This document shows positions 51,860 to 61,976 of a stretch of DNA of 64,000 bases, piece by piece; position 1 is the stretch's first letter; every line of letters begins with the position of its first letter. The stretch is from the NCBI RefSeq assembly GCF_000743525.1, contig NZ_JQGK01000013.1, forward strand, positions 1-64,000, read 5' to 3'. The position numbers and the translations under genes were made by a program. The DNA comes from Sulfurospirillum sp. SCADC. Lineage in GTDB: Bacteria; Campylobacterota; Campylobacteria; Campylobacterales; Sulfurospirillaceae. The notes under the pieces were generated by a model. That model was not told where the DNA came from. It did no database searches and saw nothing but the letters and a program-made list of their open reading frames with translations.

Positions 51860-52521
51860 CAATCAATCGGCTTTTTGCCGTTACTACTAAGGTATGCGTT
51901 GCTTTTTGAAAAGGGCTTGGAGCCAAAAAATCCACGGTATGAGGAAAGAGGTGAGGGATGAGGAGCGCGTAAAATGAGGTGCTTTTTACTATCAATCAGA
52001 CTGGCTTTGGCACCTGCGGGTGAGCCCCAAAGAATAAACACCAAATGCTCTTTTTGAGCGCTTAATGTCTTAATCACGGCATCTGTAAAGTTTTCCCACC
52101 CTTGTCCGCGATGCGAATTGGCTTCACTCGCACGCACGGTTAAAACGGTGTTAAGCAAGAAAACTCCTTGCTTCGCCCACGCGCTTAAATTGCCACTTTT
52201 GGGAATTGCACAGCCCATGTCATCGCGCAACTCTTTAAAAATATTTTGAAGGGATGGTGGATGTTGGATACCGTCTTGTACCGAAAAAGAGAGCCCGTGC
52301 GCTTGATGGGTTCCATGGTATGGGTCTTGCCCTAAAATGACCACTTCAACGCTCTCAAAAGGTGTGTTATCAAACGCCGCAAAGATATTGGCGCCACTGG
52401 GATAAACGGTATGGCTTTTTTTCTCTTCTACCAAAAAGCTTTTTAAGCTCTCAAAATAGGGCTTTTGAAACTCTACATGTAAAACATTTTTCCAACTCTC
52501 TTCAATTTTTGGATCAACCAT
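51847..52521 (-). CDS. ung: Uracil-DNA glycosylase
   Basis: The 224-residue family 1 enzyme removes uracil from DNA. Motif A is GQDPYHGTHQAHGLSFSV with the catalytic Asp, and motif B is HPSPLSSYRGFFG with the catalytic His. I chose ATG 52521 (MVDPKIEESW) because GAGG lies six bases upstream; an ATG four codons earlier contains that ribosome site. It overlaps mutY by about 13 bp, so the two base-excision repair genes are translated together. Confidence 0.95.
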   Translation of the reverse strand: MVDPKIEESWKNVLHVEFQKPYFESLKSFLVEEKKSHTVYPSGANIFAAFDNTPFESVEVVILGQDPYHGTHQAHGLSFSVQDGIQHPPSLQNIFKELRDDMGCAIPKSGNLSAWAKQGVFLLNTVLTVRASEANSHRGQGWENFTDAVIKTLSAQKEHLVFILWGSPAGAKASLIDSKKHLILRAPHPSPLSSYRGFFGSKPFSKSNAYLSSNGKKPIDWCLA

Positions 52522-52545
52522 TTTTAACCTCATTATCTATATTCT

Positions 52546-52620
52546 CGTCTTTAAAGCAAAGCTTAAAAGACTGCGCTAGCCGCTGGGGCACTAAAGCTTG
52601 CCTCCAAGGAGGCAGAATAA
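52546..52620 (+). repeat. Structured intergenic repeat, copy between ung and the SRP RNA gene
   Basis: Hairpin A (TCTTTAAAGC AAA GCTTAAAAGA), a CTGCGCTAGCCGCTGG middle, GGCACTAAAGC, and hairpin C (GCCTC CAAG GAGGC) followed by AGAATAATTC. It lies between the ung start and the SRP RNA promoter. Confidence 0.72.
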
Positions 52621-52655
52621 TTCTTTTCTTTAAGAATGTTTGGGTAAAATACGCT

Positions 52656-52765
52656 TCGCCTTCTTCTAGACCTGTGCAATGTCTTTTAAGAGTAACGCTT
52701 CAGGGTGGGAACACAGCAGAGCGCTTTTTTGAGGTGTGTGCCGCAGTCATCTGGGAGAGGGTTTT
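52656..52765 (+). ncRNA. ffs: Bacterial small SRP RNA (4.5S RNA)
   Basis: The core of domain IV is complete: CAGG, stem GTG, tetraloop GGAA, stem CAC, then AGCAG (52700-52719). This is the Ffh-binding element. Outer pairs extend it: CGCTT with GAGCG, and the ends CCTTCTTCTAGA (52659-52670) with TCTGGGAGAGG (52750-52760). A TTTTT run follows at 52761. A -10-like TAAAAT (52645-52650) fits a start near 52656. The RNA forms the signal recognition particle with Ffh and directs membrane proteins to the translocon. The ends are approximate. Confidence 0.88.
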
Positions 52766-52776
52766 TACACTACGCC

Positions 52777-53988
52777 CTAAACTCCCAAATACGTTTCAAT
52801 CTCCAACGCCAATTGATAAAAATCAGCATTGCCCATCATCCCTTTTTCTTTTAACTTCCCACGAATATGCTCTTTGCCTTGAATCAGCTCTTTGGACTTC
52901 ACGCCATGTGAAATAGAAAGCGTTGCTTCAATAAACGCAGCGATTCTATCACAATTTTTCAACGCTTCGCCATCAATGGCATTGTATTTATCTTCATTAT
53001 ACGCACTTAAATCTTCGACAATTTCAATGCCAGTGTGATTGATTTTATTGAGAAACTCATTTTTTTGATTATCCCCATAAAGCCCCAAAAGATATTTGAA
53101 ACTCGAAACCAAATTATCGGGCAAAAACGGTAAAATTTCCTCTTCGATCATCTTAATTTCAAACTCACTGATGATGTCATCCAGCCCACTGACGGAGTAT
53201 TTGACCGGAGAGATGATGTCACGGGTGAGCGCTTCTGGAAAGTCGTGAAACAGGGCGCAAAAGAAGTTATTTTCAAGACGTTTATCGCACGCGTTGATGG
53301 AGCGTGAATAGAAATAACCCAAAATGGCGACAATCAGCATATGCCCAAGCACGGAGGTTTCAGGAATTCGAGGCGTTTGCGCCCAGCGTTTTTGAAAACG
53401 AAGGCGACCACTGAGATCAACGATTTTAGAGATTTTTTTATTCATCGCCATTTTACGAACCCCAATCAGCTCGTAATAATCTTCAATCTCCTCTTCCACC
53501 GCTTCTTTGACACGGTCAATGTTATTGAGAAATTGACTGGTTTGATAGACAATCAAAAACTCCCAACGTGTCGCCATATAGGACGCCGCTTTAAGGATAA
53601 AACGCTCTTTTTTATACATCGAGCTATCATTCAGATAGCTCTTAAAACGCTCATAAAAAGCACCCTCTTCGATGTCGCTGAGTGAATCATAGAGTTGAGA
53701 GAGTACCCACGTATTGATCTCTTTCTCTTTTTTTTGAAGTGCTTTGCGAAACACATCGGGGCGAATGTCGGTGACGACGACTCGACGCAAAAATTCAAAG
53801 ATACCTGCTTCAATCATGTGAACCATGTTGATGCTCTCTTTCTCTTCCATTTGCGCTAAAAAATAGGCGATGATAAATTTGTGCGCTTGTTTATCCAGTT
53901 CGACCAATTCTACCATACGCGGATAATCGTTCCAGCGTTGAATCGAAGCCGCTCCAAAGAACTGCTCGATGAGTTTTGGACTTAACAT
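52777..53988 (-). CDS. HD-domain metal-dependent phosphohydrolase
   Basis: The 403-residue protein has an N-terminal helical region (about 1-180) and an HD domain. The HD domain has ETSVLGHMLIVAILGYFYS (first His), the HD pair in CALFHDFPEALTRDIISPVK and a late Asp in LKNCDRIAAFIEA. It resembles YfbR/HD_3-type hydrolases acting on nucleotides, but with a long N-terminus that I do not recognise. It starts 7 bp inside the end of queF, so both are in one operon with the downstream-oriented gene set. Confidence 0.8.
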   Translation of the reverse strand: MLSPKLIEQFFGAASIQRWNDYPRMVELVELDKQAHKFIIAYFLAQMEEKESINMVHMIEAGIFEFLRRVVVTDIRPDVFRKALQKKEKEINTWVLSQLYDSLSDIEEGAFYERFKSYLNDSSMYKKERFILKAASYMATRWEFLIVYQTSQFLNNIDRVKEAVEEEIEDYYELIGVRKMAMNKKISKIVDLSGRLRFQKRWAQTPRIPETSVLGHMLIVAILGYFYSRSINACDKRLENNFFCALFHDFPEALTRDIISPVKYSVSGLDDIISEFEIKMIEEEILPFLPDNLVSSFKYLLGLYGDNQKNEFLNKINHTGIEIVEDLSAYNEDKYNAIDGEALKNCDRIAAFIEATLSISHGVKSKELIQGKEHIRGKLKEKGMMGNADFYQLALEIETYLGV

Positions 53989-54377
53989 GAACTTTCGTTT
54001 CGCACCTGTTTGGAGTCAATTTCAATGACCGTATGCACGTTGCCTCGTGGATTAAAATCCGCCACCACTTTGAGCCATTTTGGCTTGAGTTTGGAGTCTA
54101 AAAGATCGTAAATTTCATTGGCGCTGTTTTCGTGGCTGATATTTCGGTTCATAAAGCTGTTGATGTAAAGCTTGATCGCTTTGAGTTCCACAACAAATTC
54201 GCCTGGAATATAATCAATATAAATCGTTGCAAAATCAGGATAACCGCTGCGTGGACACAAACAGCAAAACTCGGGCAATGTGAGTTTGATCACGTAGTTT
54301 TTTGGGTGCTGATTGGGCCAAATTTCCAAATCTTTTTCAACATCAAACTCTTTTATAATTTGTTCACCATATTTCAT
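53982..54377 (-). CDS. queF: NADPH-dependent 7-cyano-7-deazaguanine reductase (preQ1 synthase)
   Basis: The 131-residue enzyme reduces preQ0 to preQ1 in queuosine synthesis. The active site is CCLCPRSGYPDFA, with C41 forming the thioimide and D48 as acid. The NADPH and substrate loop is VELKAIKLYINSFMNRNISHE. The length fits the short YkvM/QueF type. It overlaps the HD-protein gene by 7 bp and the upstream GGDEF/EAL gene by 14 bp. No preQ1 riboswitch is visible because the upstream gene occupies that space. Confidence 0.94.
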   Translation of the reverse strand: MKYGEQIIKEFDVEKDLEIWPNQHPKNYVIKLTLPEFCCLCPRSGYPDFATIYIDYIPGEFVVELKAIKLYINSFMNRNISHENSANEIYDLLDSKLKPKWLKVVADFNPRGNVHTVIEIDSKQVRNESSC

Positions 54378-55775
54378 CTATTTCTCCTATTGATTTGGGC
54401 TTTGAGATGCAAAACCCTTGTATAAAATCAGGTCTAATCTCTTTTATTTTTTTGAGATATGCCTCTTTGTCGACGAATTTTACCATACTTTGTATGTGAA
54501 GCGTTTGGATGAGTTCCACATAGTGTAAAAGGAGCTGCTGGTATCTGGAATCTTCAATCTTTTTGGTAAATTCGATGTCAAACTTCACCAAATCAATCGG
54601 CAAATGCTTCAGGTATTCAAATCCGCAGTTATTGCCCCCAAAATTGCCAAGGGCTATTTTAAATCCAACCTCTTGGTAACTCTCAATAATTTCCCTAAAA
54701 CGGTGCATATTTTCATAACTTTTTTGCTCGGTTATCTCAAGAATAAAACGGTGTGGATCAATTTTGTGTTGACTAAAAAGGGTTAAAAGATAGCGTTTAA
54801 AACTGAGATTTCGAAGCGTCACTGGGGAAATTTCAACGCTAAACAGTACCTCTGTTTGAAGCAACGGTTCTATCTCTTCGACCAAAAGTTCAAACACTTT
54901 TTCATCGAATGCCCTCTCATACCCCGTATGGTTGACAATGCGCTGAATTTGCTGTTTGGAGAGCGATCCATAGGTGTGGGATTCCATGCGAATAAGGACT
55001 TCTAAAATGCTGATGTGCTCTGTTTGAAGGCTAAGTGAGGGTTGGTATTTGAAAAAAAGTTGATGCTGTTTGATCGCTTCATCAATGATCATCTGAAATT
55101 GATTGAGCTTAATATGTGGCGTGGTCTCTTCACTCTTTTTTTGCTCTTCAATGAGCATCAAAAGCCGTTCGATGAGATTGTTTGTATCGCTGTCATACGC
55201 GGCACTTAAGAGTGAAAAAGCTACTTTAATTTCGATATTGGAAATGCCCACATTTTGAACACTTTTGGTAAAAATCGTTAGAAGATGGCGAAGTTCTTTA
55301 TGTGGATGTTTGAGGTAAAGTAAAAAACTATCACTGCTGTAACGCCCAATGGCAACTTTTTTGAAACGGTGTTCTCGTAAAAAAAATTCCAATTTTTGAA
55401 TAAATTGCCCTAAAACCAAGTCTCCATTGTTGATGCCATACCGCTCATTGATGTCGCTTAAATTGTTTACATGTAAAAAGATAACGGTGGTATTTTCTCT
55501 ATCGTTAATTTTTTTAATTTTTGCGATAATTTCGGCTCTTGTGAATGTTTTGGTGATCGGGTCAATCAGGGATGTTTGAAACCCATAATAGATAAGATAG
55601 ACCGTATAATAAACATAAATAGGAATCAATAAAATTAGAAGAATAAAATTGATAGAGGTGTGCGGAAAAAGCTGATACGAGTGAAAAAAAATACCGATGA
55701 GAAGCAGGAGAGGAAACACGATTTTAAGTGCGGTAATAAATCGGTTTTCTCTCTCCTTTATCTCAGAATAGAGCA

Positions 55776-55776
<1 letters not shown>
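54364..55776 (-). CDS. Membrane protein with degenerate GGDEF and EAL domains
   Basis: The 470-residue protein has two membrane helices (about 15-33 and 41-63). A GGDEF-like domain follows (about 72-215), in which the signature reads GRYSSDSF instead of GGDEF. An EAL-like domain (about 230-470) has EVL in place of EAL and GNFGGNNCGFEYL in place of the DDFGTGYSSL-type metal loop. Both catalytic sites are lost, so it should neither make nor break c-di-GMP. It could be a c-di-GMP receptor or a protein scaffold like LapD or CsrD. It overlaps queF and abuts gyrB by one base (55776). Confidence 0.88.
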
Positions 55777-58106
<2,330 letters not shown>

Positions 58107-58128
58107 TTATCTTTTTGTATTAAATGTC

Positions 58129-59196
58129 TTAGATCATAATGGGCATAACAATGGTTGTAAAGTTATCACTCTCTAACGTGAAAGGAAGACCACTGTCATT
58201 GAAACCTAAGGTAAAGTTACTATTTTCGATATTGGATAAAAAATCTAAAATATAACGACTGTTCACTGCAAGGTAAATATCACTATCAAGTCCTGTTTTA
58301 AACTCAATTTCTGTTTTGGCTTCAATGTTATCATCGTTTAAACTCTCAAAAACAATTTTTTCAGGTTTGAAAGTGATTTTAATTTCAGGTGAGATAATTG
58401 AAATCTGTTTAATAGATTCGACCATCGATTCACGGCTAAGTAAAATTCTATAGTTTTTATTTTTAGGGATGATGCGTTGATAGTCAGGAAATTTTCCATT
58501 GATCAGTTTAGTGTAAAACGTAAAATGAGCTGATGAAGCAATCAATGTGTTTTCATCGTAAAAAATTTCAATGGTATCAAAAAAGAGTTTTTGAATTTCG
58601 CTGATTGCTTTTTTAGGAATAATCAATGTAAAGTTATGTTCGGTCGGTTGTTCAAGTTGTACGATTGCCAAACGTTTGGTATCGGTTGCTACTAAATTGA
58701 TACTGTTGTCTTTAATATCTATTAAAGAGCCATTCAGTTCAAATTTAGGGTTGTTGCTATCAATGGCTGGAGCGATTTTTTTAATGGAGCGAACCAGCGT
58801 GTTACTGTTAATGTCAAATTTGGGCTTAGCGTCAATTTGAGGGAAGGGTGGGAAATCACTCGGGTTAAGCATCGGAAGTTTAAATTTGGAACTATTCTGT
58901 TTGATATAGAGGTAATTATTGATGGTTTCTAAAATAACTTCATCATCTTTCAAACCTTTAATGATGTCTAAGAGTTTTTTTCCATTGGCAGTTGCATTGC
59001 CTGCAGTGATGATTTTGACTTCAGGTGTGTGGTAGCATAAACCAATTTCATAATCGGTTGCTTTGATAACAAATTGACTCTCTTCAGTCATGAGTAAAAC
59101 ATGGGATGTTATCTGACTCAAATCCTTTTTTTCTAAATAGGGTTGGATGTTGAGTAACATGTTTTCTAAAATGCTCTTTTTTATCGAAACCTTCAT
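58129..59196 (-). CDS. dnaN: DNA polymerase III beta subunit (sliding clamp)
   Basis: The 355-residue protein has the three-domain clamp layout and the conserved C-terminal PFTLE...VMPI ending (LPFTLESDNFTTIVMPIMI). It forms a ring that tethers polymerases and repair enzymes to DNA. It lies 157 bp after dnaA, and that gap holds part of the origin. Confidence 0.96.
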   Translation of the reverse strand: MKVSIKKSILENMLLNIQPYLEKKDLSQITSHVLLMTEESQFVIKATDYEIGLCYHTPEVKIITAGNATANGKKLLDIIKGLKDDEVILETINNYLYIKQNSSKFKLPMLNPSDFPPFPQIDAKPKFDINSNTLVRSIKKIAPAIDSNNPKFELNGSLIDIKDNSINLVATDTKRLAIVQLEQPTEHNFTLIIPKKAISEIQKLFFDTIEIFYDENTLIASSAHFTFYTKLINGKFPDYQRIIPKNKNYRILLSRESMVESIKQISIISPEIKITFKPEKIVFESLNDDNIEAKTEIEFKTGLDSDIYLAVNSRYILDFLSNIENSNFTLGFNDSGLPFTLESDNFTTIVMPIMI

Positions 59197-59353
59197 AGAG
59201 TCTCCTTTTTTATTATTTAATTTAAAATAGATGAAGTAGTAGAATGGGATGAAACTGTGAAAACATCAACATTATACCTCAAACTAGGGATTATTGGCGT
59301 GAAAGATATGTCAAGGGTTTTTCACATCTCATCACATTTATCATTAAAACTTT
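59197..59353. other. Second DnaA-box region between dnaA and dnaN (oriC2-like)
   Basis: The 157-bp AT-rich gap has a TTTTTCACA box (59318-59326) and a TGTGAAAAC box on the other strand (59256-59264). It probably also contains the dnaN promoter. Together with the dnaA-ruvC gap it gives the two-part origin described for Helicobacter pylori and other Campylobacterota. Confidence 0.5.
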
Positions 59354-60679
59354 TTACATCTGCTTGGTTAAAATTTTATTTTTTAGATCTTCAACTTTGA
59401 GTTTAAAGGATTCATTGGTCTCAATCAGTTCATTGATTTTTTTAATATTGTGTGAAACTGCTGTGTGATCTTTCATTCCAAAATAGGTTGCTAACGATGG
59501 CATAGAATTTGGCGTAAGGGTACGTGCCAAATAGATACCAATACGTCTGGCTTCCACGATATTTTTACTGCGTTTGGTTGATTTGATTTCGCTTGGTTTA
59601 ATATTGAGATCTTTGGCAATGATTTGAATAATATCTTCAAGGCTAATATTTTCACGTCGCTCTTTAATCTGTTCACGCATCACGTTTTTAGCAAAATCAA
59701 GGGTAATTTCTTGACGCATCAGCGACGCATAGGCATTAAGGTTGATAATGGCACTCTCAATTTCACGGATATTATCACCCATATTGGCAGCAATGTAATT
59801 GACAATATCACTGTTAAGATTGATACCATCAAGTTCACACTTCTTTTTAATGATCGCAATTTTGGTTTCCAACTCTGGTAGCCCAATATCGGCAATCAAA
59901 CCCCATTCAAAGCGACTTTTAAGACGATCTTCGAGTCCATTGATCATTTTGGGTGGTTTATCGGAGGTTAAGACGATCTGTTTACCTGCGGAGTGAAGTT
60001 CATTAAAGGTATGAAAGAACTCCTCTTGCGTTTGAATTTTATTGGATAAAAATTGAGTATCGTCAATGAGCAAAACATCGCAACTACGGTATTTTTCACG
60101 AAATCTGTCCATCGATTGGTTGCGAAGGTTATAGGTAAAATCATTCATAAACTGCTCAATCGTTGCATAAATAACGATTTTACCTCTGCCTTGAACGTAA
60201 TTGCCGATGGCATGAATCAGGTGGGTTTTACCAAGCCCCGTAGGACCGTAAATGAAAACAGGGTTGTACATGACACCTGGTTTTTCTGCAATCGATTTAG
60301 CGGCAGTATAGGCGTATTGATTGGAACTTCCTACGACAAAACTATCAAAAGTATACGATGGGTTTAAAATAGTGTTTTTGGTGTTTTTGATCGCATCGAT
60401 CATCTCAACAGGCGTTGATTTCACTTTTGTGGTTTTAAGGTGTTCTTTTAGGACAATTTTGACTTCAGGTTTTTTACCGGTCTTAAGTTCAAAGAGATGA
60501 GCAATTTTATCGACGTATTTGGTTTTAACCCAATTAGCGATCAAAATGTTAGGGGCAAGAAAGACCATTTGATCCGAATTGGAGGCTTTTTCGTGGAATT
60601 TAAGCTGTTTAATATAGCGGTCATATTCTTGTGAAGAGATCTCCTCTTTTAAAAGTTCTATGATGGTATCTGCTAGCAA
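59354..60679 (-). CDS. dnaA: Chromosomal replication initiator DnaA
   Basis: The 441-residue protein has the helicase-interacting N-terminus, the AAA+ domain with Walker A GPTGLGKTHLIHA and Walker B LLIDDTQFL, and the DNA-binding domain IV with DHTAVSHNIKKI. It opens the origin at DnaA boxes. The frame starts at TTG 60679, with AAGGAG five bases upstream; no in-frame ATG exists nearby, and an ATG four bases upstream is out of frame. A TTG start would keep translation low. Confidence 0.96.
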   Translation of the reverse strand: MLADTIIELLKEEISSQEYDRYIKQLKFHEKASNSDQMVFLAPNILIANWVKTKYVDKIAHLFELKTGKKPEVKIVLKEHLKTTKVKSTPVEMIDAIKNTKNTILNPSYTFDSFVVGSSNQYAYTAAKSIAEKPGVMYNPVFIYGPTGLGKTHLIHAIGNYVQGRGKIVIYATIEQFMNDFTYNLRNQSMDRFREKYRSCDVLLIDDTQFLSNKIQTQEEFFHTFNELHSAGKQIVLTSDKPPKMINGLEDRLKSRFEWGLIADIGLPELETKIAIIKKKCELDGINLNSDIVNYIAANMGDNIREIESAIINLNAYASLMRQEITLDFAKNVMREQIKERRENISLEDIIQIIAKDLNIKPSEIKSTKRSKNIVEARRIGIYLARTLTPNSMPSLATYFGMKDHTAVSHNIKKINELIETNESFKLKVEDLKNKILTKQM

Positions 60680-60836
60680 ACATACTCCTTAAAAAAGTCT
60701 TCACCCTGTGAATATCATGTGAATAAGTTTGTTTTATTTTATCTAAACTATTATTAGTTATATGTTAAAGAGGGTATGGGTATAATGTGAAAAAAGTTAT
60801 TCACCCTGTGAACAAAGCTGTGAATAAAGGAAAAAA
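60680..60836. other. oriC: Origin of replication with DnaA boxes (oriC1)
   Basis: Six boxes lie in 157 bp between dnaA and ruvC: ATATTCACA (minus, 60707-60715), TTATTCACA (minus, 60718-60726), TTTTTCACA (minus, 60786-60794), TTATTCACC (plus, 60797-60805), TTGTTCACA (minus, 60807-60815), TTATTCACA (minus, 60819-60827). An AT-rich stretch at 60727-60785 is the likely unwinding element. CACCCTGTGAA occurs twice (60702 and 60802). dnaA and ruvC diverge from here. Confidence 0.85.
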
Positions 60837-61310
60837 GTGGTTATTTTAGGAATCGATCCAGGCACACGGAATTGCGGTTATGCAATTCTTAAAAAAGAGA
60901 GAAATAGTCTTGTTCTCATTGAAGCGGGACTGATTAAAATTAAAGAAAAAATACTCCAACATCAGATTATGGAATTGGTTGAAGGAATCGATACGATCTT
61001 GAAACATCATACTATTGATGAAGTGGCGATTGAAGATATTTTTTACGCGTATAACCCTCAAACGGTGATTAAATTAGCACAATTTCGTGGAGCTTTGAGT
61101 CTGAAAATTTTACAAACGATTGGTAATTTTAGTGAATACACTGCACTCCAAGTTAAAAAAGCCGTAACGGGCAATGGAAAAGCAGCTAAAGAGCAGGTTG
61201 CGTTTATGGTGAAGAAGATTTTAGGGATTAAACAAGAGATTAAACCCTTGGACATTACCGATGCAATAGCTATCGCCATTACGCATGCCCAAAGGGTTAA
61301 AGTGAGTTAA
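60837..61310 (+). CDS. ruvC: Holliday junction resolvase RuvC
   Basis: The 157-residue nuclease resolves recombination junctions. The RNase-H-like catalytic residues are Asp in [14 protein letters not shown], Glu in [11 protein letters not shown] and two Asp in [13 protein letters not shown]. The start is GTG 60837 with AAAGG about six bases upstream, inside the origin's right edge. The length is normal. It overlaps the convergent thyX gene by 4 bp. Confidence 0.95.
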   Translation: MVILGIDPGTRNCGYAILKKERNSLVLIEAGLIKIKEKILQHQIMELVEGIDTILKHHTIDEVAIEDIFYAYNPQTVIKLAQFRGALSLKILQTIGNFSEYTALQVKKAVTGNGKAAKEQVAFMVKKILGIKQEIKPLDITDAIAIAITHAQRVKVS

Positions 61311-61921
61311 GAGGGTTCGTTGATCGTAAAAAGGTATTTATGCTCTTCAGGAAGAGCATCGTAAAGGGCATGGGCTAAATTTTGAATTTCCCAAAGTGCA
61401 CTTTTATCACTGCGCAATGTTAAAAAGTTTTGAAGGCTCCTAGCGTTTACTGTCCATGTGAGTTCGGTTTTATAGCTTTCTGGAAGGCAGTATTTGGCTT
61501 TATCGTTGCTAATGCCTTGTACGAGCACTAATCGAAGGTTTTCAAGCGCGCGGATACTCATCTCATCAACCATCTCCACACCCGTTAAAACCAAGTATTT
61601 TGAAGCACGCTCAAAATCTTTACATGTAAAGATTTCTTCGTTCTTTAATTCTTTAAGTGTGTAACGTGTTGACTTGACGGAGAGTGACGCCATACGGTGA
61701 CGTGCGAGCTCTTGAAGAAGTGCACGCGATACGCCTTCAATGTAGAAGTTATACACCAAATGCTCAAGCGTTGAAGCGTGTTTAAATTTATTACCAACGC
61801 GGTCGATGAGTTCTCTGTCTTTTTGTCCGCCTTCGTCGCTTTTGTCAAAACTTTGCCAGCAGGTACGAATCGCATCGGCACAAATGAGCAGGGGAGTGTA
61901 GTGGTTGAGTGTGATTTTCAT
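61307..61921 (-). CDS. thyX: Flavin-dependent thymidylate synthase
   Basis: The 204-residue enzyme methylates dUMP to dTMP with methylenetetrahydrofolate and NADPH through FAD. The ThyX motif [14 protein letters not shown] is present (RHRxxSxxxxSxR). I chose ATG 61921 ([14 protein letters not shown]). A perfect inverted repeat, GAGTCCCAA/TTGGGACTC (61928-61950), lies just upstream, between this gene and flgE. A TTACATGTAA lies at 61620-61629. Confidence 0.95.
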   Translation of the reverse strand: MKITLNHYTPLLICADAIRTCWQSFDKSDEGGQKDRELIDRVGNKFKHASTLEHLVYNFYIEGVSRALLQELARHRMASLSVKSTRYTLKELKNEEIFTCKDFERASKYLVLTGVEMVDEMSIRALENLRLVLVQGISNDKAKYCLPESYKTELTWTVNARSLQNFLTLRSDKSALWEIQNLAHALYDALPEEHKYLFTINEPS

Positions 61922-61927
61922 GTGGTT

Positions 61928-61950
61928 GAGTCCCAAGTTTTTTGGGACTC
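61928..61950. terminator. Inverted repeat between flgE and thyX
   Basis: GAGTCCCAA (61928-61936) and TTGGGACTC (61942-61950) form a 9-bp stem with a 5-nt loop. It lies downstream of flgE on the minus strand and may end that transcript; a long U-tract is absent. Confidence 0.45.
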
Positions 61951-61976
61951 ATTGTATTACATGTAAGCTAAAAAAT

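Noticed and set aside
54364-54400. preQ1 riboswitch before queF
   Set aside because: The upstream gene overlaps queF, so no leader exists.
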